A stretch of 50,923 nucleotides of DNA from Candidatus Nitrotoga sp. CP45 (GTDB taxonomy: Bacteria > Pseudomonadota > Gammaproteobacteria > Burkholderiales > Gallionellaceae): contig QFXJ01000037.1 in NCBI GenBank assembly GCA_003402375.1, forward strand, positions 1 to 50,923, in the 5' to 3' direction. The notes under the pieces are model-generated. The model was given only the letters and a program-made list of their open reading frames with translations, had not been told where the DNA came from and did no database searches. Made by a program: the position numbers and the translations under genes. Below are positions 1-8,663 of the stretch, in pieces (within the stretch, counting starts at the first letter, position 1; every line of letters begins with the position of its first letter).

Positions 1-673
1 ATTGAGCGGCAAAGTAATTCAGGTCGGCTTGGGTTTCCGCATCCACTACACAGCACACGTTGTCGTGCAGTCCCATCAGGCGCGCCGAGACGTCACCGCG
101 TATTTCGGCAAGCAGAAAACGCTCGACCTGATTTGCCTTGATGCGTCCGGCGGTTTTTTCCTCGACATAATCGGGCAGGTAGCTGGTGGAATAGCCGAAT
201 ACCGAGTCGCGTGCGAATTCGGTCTGGTGTACCGGTGTGGCTATGCCATCGGCCATCAGGTAGTGGATGCTGTCGCGGGTGAAGCGCCCACCTTCAAAAA
301 AGGCCGGAATTAGGAAGTGCGCGTCGAAACCCCTAGCGCTGCCCAACTCTTCGCTCATTACATCGATTTCCACCGGGTAATGGCTACGCAGCGTGGAGTC
401 GAGACGGCTGACGAAAATCGGATTGAAATGCAGCCCTTGCGCGGCCAGGCTGGTCAAGGTCAGCTTGAGGTTGCGGCAGACATCGCGTGTCACCGTGGCG
501 GCACGCAGCGCATTCATGCCACGGGTGTTGGTGAGCACAAAGAAGAGCGGCGAGTCATCCAGCAACGCGGCACGCAGCGTGTCCTGATTCCAACGAGTCA
601 GCAGCAGACAGGAATGCACCGTCTGCGAGCCGGTCGGACCATCGTCGAGTACGATAATCTTGGTTTCAGCCAT
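1..673 (-). CDS. Four-carbon acid sugar kinase family protein (DUF1537), N-terminal part
   Basis: The reading frame runs leftward from ATG at 673 and leaves the window after 224 codons, so the C-terminal nucleotide-binding half is not visible. The start region reads IIVLDDGPTGSQTVH (residues 6-20), which matches the signature of the OtnK/DtnK-like kinase family. Members phosphorylate four-carbon acid sugars such as erythronate or threonate with ATP in the cytoplasm; the substrate here cannot be told. An in-frame TGA lies 14 codons upstream, which supports this start, and a weak AAAGGG ribosome site precedes it. The nearest visible neighbour is the cysteine-synthase-like gene 265 bases away on the same strand. 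Family assignment is fairly secure; exact function is not. Confidence 0.85.
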   Translation of the reverse strand, partial: MAETKIIVLDDGPTGSQTVHSCLLLTRWNQDTLRAALLDDSPLFFVLTNTRGMNALRAATVTRDVCRNLKLTLTSLAAQGLHFNPIFVSRLDSTLRSHYPVEIDVMSEELGSARGFDAHFLIPAFFEGGRFTRDSIHYLMADGIATPVHQTEFARDSVFGYSTSYLPDYVEEKTAGRIKANQVERFLLAEIRGDVSARLMGLHDNVCCVVDAETQADLNYFAAQ

Positions 674-749
674 TCTGGTTCTGCCCTTTCTAAAGGCTGG
701 CGGGAATGTTCATTCCAGATTGTCCATTAATCCTTATATCGGTTAAGCC

Positions 750-764
750 TTCACAATTTGTGAA
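750..764. promoter_or_regulatory. 15-base perfect palindrome, possible operator
   Basis: TTCACAATTTGTGAA is a perfect odd-length palindrome in the 265-base gap between the cysteine-synthase-like gene and the sugar kinase, about 80 bases before the kinase ATG. The position and symmetry suit a dimeric regulator site. No regulator is identifiable, so this is inference. Confidence 0.3.
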
Positions 765-937
765 AGCCTTTTCGTCGATATTCATCGTGTCGGCCAGACA
801 CGGGGCGCAGAATTCAGGTAAGGCGCGTGAAAAGATTAAATGCTTTTACATCCTTGGTCAGTGCGCCGATAAGTTTTTTTATCGTGGTTCCGTCGGAGGT
901 TTTCAGTTTAGTTTGTGGGATTTCATTCCAGACATTG

Positions 938-1822
938 TCATAGCCAATAGTCATTGATGTACTTCTCGCCCTTGTCGCAGAAGAATGTGACGACATGTTC
1001 GATCTTGTGCTGTTCGCGTAATTTCCGTGCAGCAATCATGTGCGCGCCGGATGATGGCCCGACGAAGAGGCCATGTTTCTGCGCCAGACGGCGCATCTCC
1101 TGCACAGCCTCTGCGGATTCGACCGTGATGACTTCATCCAGCAGCGCACGGTGGCGTTCAATAATGCCGGGTACAAACCCGTCGGCGATTCCCTCAATCA
1201 GGTGTTTGCCGATCTCGCCACAGAGTATCGTGCATGACTCACTGGGTTCAAGCGCGACAACCTTGCACGCCGGGTTAACTGCCTTGAATGCTTGGCCTAC
1301 GCCAATAATTGTGCCGCCGGTACCAACGCCACCGACAACCGCATCGGGGAGAACGCCCGCAGGGAGTTGCGCCAGAATTTCTGGCCCTAACCACTCACGG
1401 TTCTCGTCTACATTCCATTCATTATCGAATTGTTGCGGGGCAAAATAACCGGGCAGATTACCCAACTTTCTCACTTCGGCTAGCGCATCGGTGACATGAA
1501 AATCACCGATGATGCGTACTTCGGCACCATAAGCACGCGAGATCGCGGTGCGTTCACGGCTCAATCCATTGGGCATTAACACCAACATCTTGTAGCCTTT
1601 GACAGCGGCCACCATACTCATCGCGTTACCGGTATTGCCGCTACTTGCTTCCACGATCGTGTCGCCCGGTTTTAGCAGACCCTCATTTTCGGCACGCTCT
1701 ATCATATATTTTGCGATGCGCGCCTTGATGGATCCAGACGGGTTAAGATATTCCAGTTTGATCCAGATACCGTCAATCTGAATTAGTGGTGTTGAGCCGA
1801 TAGCATCCAGAATAGTTTGCAT
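938..1822 (-). CDS. Cysteine synthase family protein (PLP-dependent, CysM-like)
   Basis: A 294-residue fold-type II PLP enzyme close to the length of CysM (about 300). Probable reaction: O-acetylserine (or a related activated serine) plus sulfide or thiosulfate to cysteine. The Schiff-base lysine is expected at K33 in NPSGSIKARI; the substrate loop SSGNTG is at 60-65; the phosphate-binding glycine loop GGVGTGGT lies in the middle; a PSSGAH motif that usually contacts PLP lies near the C-terminus. The usual N-P-T-G-S-V-K-D-R signature is changed to NPSGSIKAR, losing the Asp after the catalytic Lys, so substrate use may differ. No good Shine-Dalgarno precedes the ATG. It stands alone, with no sulfate-assimilation genes nearby. 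Confidence 0.85.
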   Translation of the reverse strand: MQTILDAIGSTPLIQIDGIWIKLEYLNPSGSIKARIAKYMIERAENEGLLKPGDTIVEASSGNTGNAMSMVAAVKGYKMLVLMPNGLSRERTAISRAYGAEVRIIGDFHVTDALAEVRKLGNLPGYFAPQQFDNEWNVDENREWLGPEILAQLPAGVLPDAVVGGVGTGGTIIGVGQAFKAVNPACKVVALEPSESCTILCGEIGKHLIEGIADGFVPGIIERHRALLDEVITVESAEAVQEMRRLAQKHGLFVGPSSGAHMIAARKLREQHKIEHVVTFFCDKGEKYINDYWL

Positions 1823-2041
1823 AATGGGATTAATTCAAAAGGTTGGAAATATTCAAAGGTGTGGTTGAAACAAATTAAAAGATTTTAGCGGCATATACAG
1901 CTTGGCTAAAACAAGTACTTCATAATCTGACCGCCTAAATGCGGTTTTCTTAACGTTAATCAATGCAGGCAAGAACTACGACAAGAATTTATAAAATGAA
2001 AAATAAAAAAGCTTGTGTATTAGCACGTTTAAGTTATTTTT

Positions 2042-2132
2042 TGGCGGAGAGGGCGGGATTCGAACCCGCGTTAAGATATTATCCTAAACACGCTTTCCAG
2101 GCGTGCGACTTAAACCGCTCATCCACCTCTCC
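2042..2132 (-). tRNA. tRNA-Ser (anticodon GGA)
   Basis: On the minus strand the sequence starts GGAGAGGTGGATGAGCGG and ends CTCTCCGCCA, with a 7-bp acceptor stem and encoded CCA. The anticodon arm CACGC-CTGGAAA-GCGTG gives anticodon GGA (reads UCC/UCU). A long variable arm, as expected for class II tRNA-Ser, lies before the T arm GGGTTCGAATCCC. It sits 52 bases downstream of gloB on the same strand. Confidence 0.97.
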
Positions 2133-2184
2133 GAAGGTCGCGCAGGATAAACCAGAAAGGGCTTTGTCGCAATCTAAAATAGTT

Positions 2185-2949
2185 TCAGAAGTTATTTTTT
2201 AAGGTGCGTAGGGTAGTAAAGATATTGATTTCATCAGCCGCTTTAATTTGTGCCATGCGTAATGTGGTGGCGATAATGCCTGGCTCAGCGCAGCGTAAAA
2301 AAGGGTTGGTGGCTTTTTCCAGGGCAATAGTCGAGGGTAACGTTGGATACCCAGCTGCGCGTAACGCCTGCACATCTGCTCGACGTTGTTTGAGGCGAGC
2401 ATTGTCGGGTTCACAGACTAGTGCGAAGCGGATGTTAGCCTCGGTATATTCATGTCCGCAATACACTTTTGTTTGATCGGGCAAATTTGCCAGCCGTTGC
2501 AGGGAATGGAACAATTGCGCGGCTGTTCCTTCAAACAATCTGCCACAGCCACAACCGAACAGGGTATCGCCGCAAAATACGCCGCCGGCACCCAGATAGG
2601 CAATATGCCCGTGGGTATGGCCAGGGATATCAATAACACTCAGCTTTATTTTTAATTCCGGGATTTCAATTACATCTCCGTCGCCGAGCATATGACTGAC
2701 GCAGGGAATGTTTTCAAGCTGTGGGCCATACACGGGCACGTTGTATAATTCAACAAGTTTGCAGACGCCACCGACGTGATCGTTGTGATGGTGAGTACAT
2801 AGAATGGCGGCGAGTTTGAGCTTGTGTAAGTCGAGATAAGCCAGCACCGGCGTGGCGTCACCCGGATCAACCACTACCACATGTTTATAATCATGCAGCA
2901 TCCAGATGTAGTTATCCTTGAATGCAGGGATCGGAATAATATTTAACAT
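2185..2949 (-). CDS. gloB: Hydroxyacylglutathione hydrolase (glyoxalase II)
   Basis: A 254-residue metallo-beta-lactamase-fold enzyme that hydrolyses S-D-lactoylglutathione to D-lactate and glutathione, the second step of methylglyoxal detoxification in the cytosol. The binuclear metal motif THHHNDHVGG is near residues 52-61, and later metal ligands appear in GHTHGH, FCGDTLF and YCGHEYT. The N-terminus MLNIIPIPAFKDNYIW is typical of the family. It is divergent from the methyltransferase-rnhA-dnaQ set with under 50 bases between starts. The same order (gloB, yafS, rnhA, dnaQ) is found in E. coli, supporting orthology. Confidence 0.96.
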   Translation of the reverse strand: MLNIIPIPAFKDNYIWMLHDYKHVVVVDPGDATPVLAYLDLHKLKLAAILCTHHHNDHVGGVCKLVELYNVPVYGPQLENIPCVSHMLGDGDVIEIPELKIKLSVIDIPGHTHGHIAYLGAGGVFCGDTLFGCGCGRLFEGTAAQLFHSLQRLANLPDQTKVYCGHEYTEANIRFALVCEPDNARLKQRRADVQALRAAGYPTLPSTIALEKATNPFLRCAEPGIIATTLRMAQIKAADEINIFTTLRTLKNNF

Positions 2950-2997
2950 GGGAATACCCGTTTTTTATTTGGTTATACTCGAGTGAAAGAGTATTGC

Positions 2998-3738
2998 ATG
3001 TCAACCACAAATACGCTGAATGATTGGTTTGCTACGCCTCCGGGGAAATACTTGCTGGAGTGCGAGCAGGCATTGTTTGATCACAGTGTGACTGATATTT
3101 TTGGCTTCAATGCCTTGCAACTCGGGTTGGCCGAGCATGATTTTCTGCGTGCCAGCCGTATGCCGCTACGCGCCATAGTGGGAAATGAGACCGAGGTGCA
3201 AGTACGGCTGGATATGGATGAGTTGCCATTTGGGTGCAGTAGCTTGGATTTAGTGCTTCTGCCGCATGTACTGGAATTCAATGTCCACCCTCATCAAATT
3301 TTGCGTGAGGTTGAGCGTGTGTTAAGGCCGGAAGGAAACGTCATCATTAGCGGCTTCAATCCGCGTAGCTTGTGGGGGGCTCGGCGCGTTTTGGGTTCGC
3401 GGACGAATTTCCCCTGGCGAGGAGATTTTATTGCTTTGTCGCGACTGAAGGATTGGCTGGCATTGCTGGGATTTGAAGTGATAACGGGGCGTTTTGCCTG
3501 TTACGCACCTCCGTTCACGAATCCAAATTGGCTTAACCGCTTTAATTTTATGGAGCCAGCAGGCGATCGCTGGTGGGCAGTGTGGGGCGGGGTGTATTTT
3601 TTGCAGGCGATTAAGCATGTGCCGGGAATGAATCTGATCAAGCCAAAATGGAACGAGCGATTGGTTGGCAAGCTGATACCGGCAACACCTAAGCTGAATA
3701 GGGAAATTTCGCAGTGTAAAAAAATGGAACCCGAATGA
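2998..3738 (+). CDS. Class I SAM-dependent methyltransferase, YafS-like
   Basis: A 246-residue protein with the Methyltransf_11 pattern [11 protein letters not shown] followed by an acidic helix and VLRPEG, then NPRSLWG. The canonical glycine-rich motif I is degenerate (GFNALQLG around residues 38-45). Function and substrate are unknown. Orthologues sit between gloB and rnhA in many proteobacteria, as here. I prefer ATG at 2998, with GAAAGAG about 6 bases upstream, over an in-frame GTG at 2983 that would add five residues. Its TGA overlaps the rnhA ATG by four bases (ATGA), implying translational coupling. Confidence 0.85.
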   Translation: MSTTNTLNDWFATPPGKYLLECEQALFDHSVTDIFGFNALQLGLAEHDFLRASRMPLRAIVGNETEVQVRLDMDELPFGCSSLDLVLLPHVLEFNVHPHQILREVERVLRPEGNVIISGFNPRSLWGARRVLGSRTNFPWRGDFIALSRLKDWLALLGFEVITGRFACYAPPFTNPNWLNRFNFMEPAGDRWWAVWGGVYFLQAIKHVPGMNLIKPKWNERLVGKLIPATPKLNREISQCKKMEPE

Positions 3739-4208
3739 GCGAACTTGTGACAATGAGTGAAGATATAGTAGAAATTTATACTGATGGGGCGTGTAAGGGG
3801 AATCCTGGCGTGGGCGGTTGGGGCGCGCTATTACAAATTATGGGCAAGGAGCGTGAGCTATGTGGTGGCGAGGCGCATACCACCAACAATCGCATGGAGC
3901 TACTGGCCGCGATCCGTGCGCTGGAGGCATTAAAACGGCCGTGCCGGGTGGTCCTGCATACCGACTCAAAGTATGTGCAGCAAGGCATTAGTGTTTGGGT
4001 GCATAACTGGAAGCAGCGTGGCTGGAAGACTGCCGACAAGAAGCCGGTCAAAAATGAGGACTTGTGGCGCACGCTGGATGAACTAGCGAACAAGCATCAT
4101 GTTCAGTGGGTGTGGATAAAAGGACATGCTGGGCATGATGGAAATGAGCGTGCGGATGAATTGGCCAATCGCGGGATTGAGCAACTGTTGAATGAAAGCA
4201 TGAAATGA
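3735..4208 (+). CDS. rnhA: Ribonuclease HI
   Basis: A 157-residue enzyme that cleaves the RNA strand of RNA-DNA hybrids, removing primers and R-loops. The DEDD active site is complete: D17 in YTDGA, E55 in NRMELL, D77 in HTDSKYV and D141 in ERADEL; H131 in KGHAGH matches the flexible catalytic His. The basic handle region ([18 protein letters not shown]) is present. The start overlaps the previous stop by four bases; an alternative ATG at 3753 would drop six residues. Its own TGA overlaps the dnaQ ATG (ATGA), so the three genes are probably one translationally coupled unit. Confidence 0.97.
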   Translation: MSELVTMSEDIVEIYTDGACKGNPGVGGWGALLQIMGKERELCGGEAHTTNNRMELLAAIRALEALKRPCRVVLHTDSKYVQQGISVWVHNWKQRGWKTADKKPVKNEDLWRTLDELANKHHVQWVWIKGHAGHDGNERADELANRGIEQLLNESMK

Positions 4209-4918
4209 GACAAATCGTGTTGGATACCGAAACTACTGGCCTGGATCCAGGGAAAGGCCACCGTATCATTGAACTGGCGGCTATCGAGTTATGCAACCGC
4301 AAAGTTTCTGATCGACGTTTTCACCGTTATCTCAACCCGGAACGTGAGATTGACGCGGGAGCAGCTGAGGTACATGGCCTGACGCTGGAGCGTCTGCAGG
4401 ACGAACCGAAGTTTGCTGAAATTGCACCAGCGCTGCTCGAGTTTATCAGCGGTGCGGAACTCATTATTCACAATGCGCCATTTGATATTGGGTTTCTCAA
4501 TAAAGAGTTGGAACTCACCGGGCTGCCTGCATTGAATAACTATTGTGTGAGCGTCATTGACACATTGAAGTTGGCCAAGGAATTGCATCCCGGTAAGAAA
4601 AACAATCTGAACGCTTTGTGTGACCGTTACCAGATAGATAATTCTCATCGCACCTTGCATGGCGCACTATTGGATACAGAGCTGTTGGCGGAGGTTTATT
4701 TGTCCATGACGCGCGGACAGAAAAGTTTGCTGGACGATGGAAGCGATAAACAAGAAGAAGAGCCGATCATGGTTTTTGCAGACTTGTCGCGTTTGAAACT
4801 GCGCGTGCTGCCTGCTAACGACGATGAGTTGGCGCAGCACGCGCAGCAGTTGGCCGATATCGATAAAGCCAGTAAGGGCGCATGTATGTGGAAACAATTA
4901 GAGCTTTTGGAAGTGTAG
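4205..4918 (+). CDS. dnaQ: DNA polymerase III epsilon subunit (3'-5' proofreading exonuclease)
   Basis: A 237-residue DEDDh exonuclease that proofreads for the replicative polymerase. Exo I is LDTETTGLD (D7, E9), Exo II is [14 protein letters not shown] near residues 97-110, and Exo III is [14 protein letters not shown] with the His and Asp of the DEDDh type. A C-terminal tail of about 60 residues should bind the alpha subunit (DnaE, encoded at 39263 in this same window). The start overlaps rnhA by four bases. Confidence 0.96.
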   Translation: MRQIVLDTETTGLDPGKGHRIIELAAIELCNRKVSDRRFHRYLNPEREIDAGAAEVHGLTLERLQDEPKFAEIAPALLEFISGAELIIHNAPFDIGFLNKELELTGLPALNNYCVSVIDTLKLAKELHPGKKNNLNALCDRYQIDNSHRTLHGALLDTELLAEVYLSMTRGQKSLLDDGSDKQEEEPIMVFADLSRLKLRVLPANDDELAQHAQQLADIDKASKGACMWKQLELLEV

Positions 4919-4987
4919 CCGTGAACCATAATGTTAAAAGCATGGTTAAGCTGACAGGCCATTAAAAGTGGCTAGTTGTCTGTTGCG

Positions 4988-6238
4988 ATGAGTATTAATG
5001 TGGATGTGCTGATCATCGGTGCCGGCGCGGCGGGCATGATGTGCGCTATCGAGGCTGCACGTCGGGGGCGCTCGGTGCAGCTGCTTGATCATTCTAAAAA
5101 ATTGGCGGAGAAAATCCGCATCTCTGGTGGTGGCCGCTGCAATTTCACCAATTTGTACGCCAAGCCGGAAAATTACTTGTCTGGCAATCCGCATTTTTGT
5201 CGCTCCGCATTGGCGCGCTACACCCCCCAACATTTCATCACATGGCTTAACCAGCAAGGCATCGGCTATCACGAAAAAAAACTCGGGCAATTGTTTTGTG
5301 ACGAAGGATCGGCAGCCATTATTGCGATGCTGAAAAACGAATGCGATGCAGCGGGAGTTCGTTGGCTGATGTCTTGCGAAGTGCACAAGATGGAGCGCCT
5401 TAATCCCCTTTTTTCACAAGCAGGGGAGGGGGTACAGGTAAAAGGCAATACACATCCATCAGCCGAACGATTTAGTTGCAGTACCAATCATGGCATATTT
5501 CGCGCGCAGTCTTTGGTGATTGCCAGCGGTGGTTTGTCTATTCCCAAGATTGGTGCAACACCATTTGGTTACCAACTCGCGCAGCAATTCGACATTCCTG
5601 TGACCAAACTCAAGCCGGGGTTAGTGCCATTAAGTTTTCATCCAGATGATTGGGCACCTTATGTTGATCTTGCCGGAATTTCCGTGGATGCGGCGGTAAG
5701 TTATGGCGAACAAATTTTTCGCGAAAATCTCCTTTTTACCCATCGCGGCCTCAGTGGCCCCGCCATCTTGCAAATATCCTCTTATTGGGAGCCGGGTCAG
5801 CCGCTGCACATTAATTTGCTGCCGGATCAAGACACTCTGAAATTGTTCGCGCAGCAGCGAGACAGTCGCATGTTGCTAAACAATTTTTTTGCGCAATATT
5901 TGCCCAAACGATTTATTGAAACATGGTGCACCCAATTGGCCGGAACTAATCTTTCCGGCAATAAGCCGATTAACCAATATTCGGATAAAGAGATCGCTGC
6001 ACTTGCCGCTAAACTGCATAACTGGCAGATTACGCCTAGTGGTACATTGGGCTATACCAAGGCAGAAGTTACCTGTGGAGGTGTTGACACCCATGCCTTA
6101 TCGTCTAAAACCATGGAAGTCAATGAAGTGAACGGTCTGTACTTTATCGGTGAGGTGGTTGATGTAACAGGTCAGTTGGGCGGCTACAACTTTCAGTGGG
6201 CATGGTCATCTGGTTATGCGGCTGGGCAATACTGTTGA
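4988..6238 (+). CDS. HI0933/YhiN-family FAD-dependent oxidoreductase
   Basis: A flavoprotein of about 416 residues. The N-terminal dinucleotide fold is VDVLIIGAGAAGMMCA, followed by the family signature KIRISGGGRCNFTN; later motifs include LVIASGGLSIPKIGATPFGY and the C-terminal GEVVDVTGQLGGYNFQWAWSSG. The biochemical role of this family is not settled. I chose ATG at 4988; an in-frame TTG at 4976 would add four residues, and neither has a strong ribosome site. Residues about 138-160 (LNPLFSQAGEGV and onward) look like an insertion relative to relatives and coincide with a CCCCT/AGGGG palindrome (see the repeat entry). It follows dnaQ by 69 bases and may share its transcript. Confidence 0.88.
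   Translation: MSINVDVLIIGAGAAGMMCAIEAARRGRSVQLLDHSKKLAEKIRISGGGRCNFTNLYAKPENYLSGNPHFCRSALARYTPQHFITWLNQQGIGYHEKKLGQLFCDEGSAAIIAMLKNECDAAGVRWLMSCEVHKMERLNPLFSQAGEGVQVKGNTHPSAERFSCSTNHGIFRAQSLVIASGGLSIPKIGATPFGYQLAQQFDIPVTKLKPGLVPLSFHPDDWAPYVDLAGISVDAAVSYGEQIFRENLLFTHRGLSGPAILQISSYWEPGQPLHINLLPDQDTLKLFAQQRDSRMLLNNFFAQYLPKRFIETWCTQLAGTNLSGNKPINQYSDKEIAALAAKLHNWQITPSGTLGYTKAEVTCGGVDTHALSSKTMEVNEVNGLYFIGEVVDVTGQLGGYNFQWAWSSGYAAGQYC
5399..5467 (+). repeat. Possible in-frame palindromic repeat remnant inside the HI0933-family gene
   Basis: The segment begins CTTAATCCCCTT, encoding Leu-Asn-Pro-Leu, and contains inverted arms CCCCT (5405-5409) and AGGGG (5422-5426) followed by more G. By memory of relatives, about 17-23 residues here have no counterpart between the conserved strand SCEV and NHGIFRAQSLVIASGG. 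The comEC gene has a suspected insertion that begins in the same way and frame. This is inference; no second intact copy of the repeat is seen in the window. Confidence 0.3.
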
Positions 6239-6333
6239 GATTTTCTAAGCATCTAAAATAATTTAAATTACACTTTTTTCAGTTCGTTAGATTAACTTTT
6301 CGATACAGAATATTCTATGGCAAGGGGAACCAA

Positions 6334-7050
6334 GTGTTTCATAAAATAAATATATCTATGGCACTAACAATATCTGGCTTATTATTTTCTGGCTCAGTTA
6401 CTGCCGCAAAAGATATAAACGATTTCCAAACATGGGGCACTGCAACGGCGGTTGGTAGCCTAGAGAATGTCAATCCGGCATTAAAGAATTTCAAATACTG
6501 GGCGGAATTTCAAGGGCGTTTTGGCGATGACACATCACGCTTTTCTCAGGCTATCATTCGCCCAGGGATAGGATATGCAATTAACAATACGACTAGTGTT
6601 TGGGTGGGTTATGCATTAGTTCCCACTGCAGCACCTTTTTCCAAAACGACATTTAACGAGCGGCGATTCTGGCAACAATTATTGTGGAGCGATAATTTTA
6701 CGTTTGGAACAGCCAGCAGTCGAAGTCGCTTGGAAGAACGTTTAGCGCCTCGTTTGGGTGATGATACCGCTATGCGCTTTCGGCAAATGTTTAAAATATC
6801 TGTACCTTTGACTGCTACTCCCGCTTACAGCGTAGTGGCTAGCAATGAATACTTTCTAAACCTCAACAACAACGATTGGGGACCTCGTAAAGGGTTCGAT
6901 CAAAATAGAGCATTCATAGGGATAGGCTATAATTTTAATAAAGAAATTAAATCTGAAATTGGCTATATGAATCAGTACATTAACTTGCCACGCACTTCAG
7001 TAAACCGGAATGGTCATATTTTATCGATTAATTTTTATTTCAATTATTAA
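6334..7050 (+). CDS. DUF2490 family outer-membrane protein
   Basis: A 238-residue protein with a signal peptide (residues 1-25, basic start, hydrophobic ALTISGLLFSG core, cleavage near VTAA-KD), then alternating strands with many aromatic residues and a C-terminus ending in SINFYFNY, as for a small beta-barrel. DUF2490 proteins are predicted outer-membrane barrels of unknown function. The start is GTG at 6334 with a good AAGGGG site seven bases upstream. The gene and its flanks are visibly richer in A+T than the neighbouring housekeeping genes, which may indicate later acquisition. It stands alone, convergent with the phosphohexomutase gene. Confidence 0.8.
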   Translation: MFHKINISMALTISGLLFSGSVTAAKDINDFQTWGTATAVGSLENVNPALKNFKYWAEFQGRFGDDTSRFSQAIIRPGIGYAINNTTSVWVGYALVPTAAPFSKTTFNERRFWQQLLWSDNFTFGTASSRSRLEERLAPRLGDDTAMRFRQMFKISVPLTATPAYSVVASNEYFLNLNNNDWGPRKGFDQNRAFIGIGYNFNKEIKSEIGYMNQYINLPRTSVNRNGHILSINFYFNY

Positions 7051-7154
7051 CTTCGGTAATTTTAAGTACCCTATTCAAAAAGCACAGCTAAATGCGACCT
7101 AAAGTCAAAAATCTTCCGCATAGCGAGAGGTATTTTCAATCCAAGAAACTCGCA

Positions 7155-8531
7155 TCAGAATGGTAATTGTAGTTCTGGATTGGCATTCAGCAGTACACGG
7201 CGAAAATCTTGCTTAATTCTGGTTAGCGCTTCCTCATTATCTGCTTCAAAGCGCAATACAACCACTGGAGTTGTATTGCTGGATCGTATTAAGCCAAAAC
7301 CGTCGGCATATTCTACGCGCAGGCCATCGATGGTGATAATGTCCTGTACATCGGTAAATTTGGCATCTTTCTGCAGTTGTGTGATCAGTGCGTAATTCTC
7401 TCCTTCCTTTAGCTTAATTTGCAGTTCCGGTGTATTAATTGAATTGGGTAGACCATTCAGCAAGCTATTGGCATCTGATTGTTTACTCAAGTATTCGAGC
7501 AAACGGGCACCCGCGTACAGGCCGTCATCGAAGCCATACCATCGTTCCTTGAAGAATATATGGCCACTCATTTCGCCTGCCAGCAATGCGCCACATTCTT
7601 TCATTTTTGCCTTGATGAAGGAATGGCCGGTTTTCCAGAGTGTCGGTTTACCACCATGTTGTGTGATCCAGCCAAATAGCTTGCGCGTGGATTTAACGTC
7701 GAAGATAATTTCTGCGCCAGGATTGCGTGCCAGCACATCGGCGGCGAACAGCATTAACTGCCTGTCCGGAAAAATGATATTGCCATTTTTAGTGACGACG
7801 CCCAAGCGGTCACCGTCACCGTCGAAGGCTAAGCCCAGTTCGCTATCATTGCTGGAGAGTGCATGAATTAGATCTTGTAAATTTTCCGGTTGTGAAGGAT
7901 CAGGATGATGATTAGGAAAGTTGCCATCCACTTCGCAAAAGAGCTCCGTAACAGTACAGCCCAACTGGCGATACAAAGTGGCGGCAAAGTCCCCGGCCAC
8001 GCCATTGCCACAATCGACCGTGATCTTCATGGGTCGTGCCAATTTAATGTCGGAAACGATGCGGGCAATATATACGGGGCCTATATCGTATTGCGAATAA
8101 GCGCCCGCACCATGACTGAGATTATTTTGTTCGATACGTGTTCGTAAAGCTTGTATGGTGTCACCGGAGAGCGTCTCGCCTCCTAGTACCATTTTCAGTC
8201 CATTATAATCAGGGGGATTGTGGCTACCGGTGATCATAACCGCAGAATGCGTGTCCAGATGATAAGCCGCAAAATACACCATAGGCGTGGCAACACGCCC
8301 AACATCAATGACATTGATGCCGCTTTTCTGAATGCCACGTGCCAAAGCGGCGGCAAATTCCACACCAGACAGGCGTCCGTCGCGACCAATTGCGATTGTG
8401 TGTTGGCCGCGTGCTTTGGCTTCTGAGCCGATAGCATGGCCAATAATCTCGATAATTTCCTGGGTCAGTGATTTACCAACAATGCCGCGAATATCGTAGG
8501 CCTTGAAAATTTCTTTAGGTAAGTTTTGCAT
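7155..8531 (-). CDS. Phosphomannomutase/phosphoglucomutase
   Basis: A 458-residue alpha-D-phosphohexomutase, the AlgC/ManB type, interconverting hexose 6- and 1-phosphates for cell-surface polysaccharide and nucleotide-sugar synthesis. The phosphoserine loop is TGSHNP (around residues 101-106), the Mg-binding loop is DGDGDR, the sugar-specificity loop is GEMSGH, and the C-terminal phosphate-binding segment is RSSNTTP. ATG at 8531 has GGAG eight bases upstream. It is downstream of ilvE and the zinc-finger gene on the same strand, separated from them by 132 bases that contain a long hairpin. The exact sugar preference cannot be read from sequence. Confidence 0.93.
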   Translation of the reverse strand: MQNLPKEIFKAYDIRGIVGKSLTQEIIEIIGHAIGSEAKARGQHTIAIGRDGRLSGVEFAAALARGIQKSGINVIDVGRVATPMVYFAAYHLDTHSAVMITGSHNPPDYNGLKMVLGGETLSGDTIQALRTRIEQNNLSHGAGAYSQYDIGPVYIARIVSDIKLARPMKITVDCGNGVAGDFAATLYRQLGCTVTELFCEVDGNFPNHHPDPSQPENLQDLIHALSSNDSELGLAFDGDGDRLGVVTKNGNIIFPDRQLMLFAADVLARNPGAEIIFDVKSTRKLFGWITQHGGKPTLWKTGHSFIKAKMKECGALLAGEMSGHIFFKERWYGFDDGLYAGARLLEYLSKQSDANSLLNGLPNSINTPELQIKLKEGENYALITQLQKDAKFTDVQDIITIDGLRVEYADGFGLIRSSNTTPVVVLRFEADNEEALTRIKQDFRRVLLNANPELQLPF

Positions 8532-8556
8532 GGTTTTACTCCATGGATTAGATAGG

Positions 8557-8592
8557 AATGTTCTGTGACTCTATCAAGAGTCACAGAACATT
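8557..8592. repeat. 15-bp perfect inverted repeat (hairpin) before the phosphohexomutase gene
   Basis: Arms AATGTTCTGTGACTC (8557-8571) and GAGTCACAGAACATT (8578-8592) are perfectly complementary around a 6-base centre TATCAA. The element lies between the zinc-finger gene and the phosphohexomutase start, ending 25 bases before the ATG on the minus strand. Neither side has a T run, so it is not a classical intrinsic terminator. It could be a transcript-processing or stabilising hairpin, or a regulator site. Confidence 0.8.
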
Positions 8593-8663
8593 GTGAGAGA
8601 ATATGCTTGATCCTGATGTGATCAACTTAAAGCGCGCCATGATTTTGCGCCTAGTGGGAGTTT

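Noticed and set aside
317-730. 137-codon frame on the plus strand
   Set aside because: It is antisense to the sugar-kinase gene, which carries a clear family signature on the other strand.
954-1448. 164-codon frame on the plus strand
   Set aside because: It is antisense to the cysteine-synthase-like gene, is rich in Ser, Pro, Cys and Arg, and shows no family motif.
1930-1945. Small stem ACCGC-CTAAAT-GCGGT followed by TTTTCTT (+ strand)
   Set aside because: It would terminate rightward transcription, but no rightward gene lies upstream; the stem is only 5 bp.
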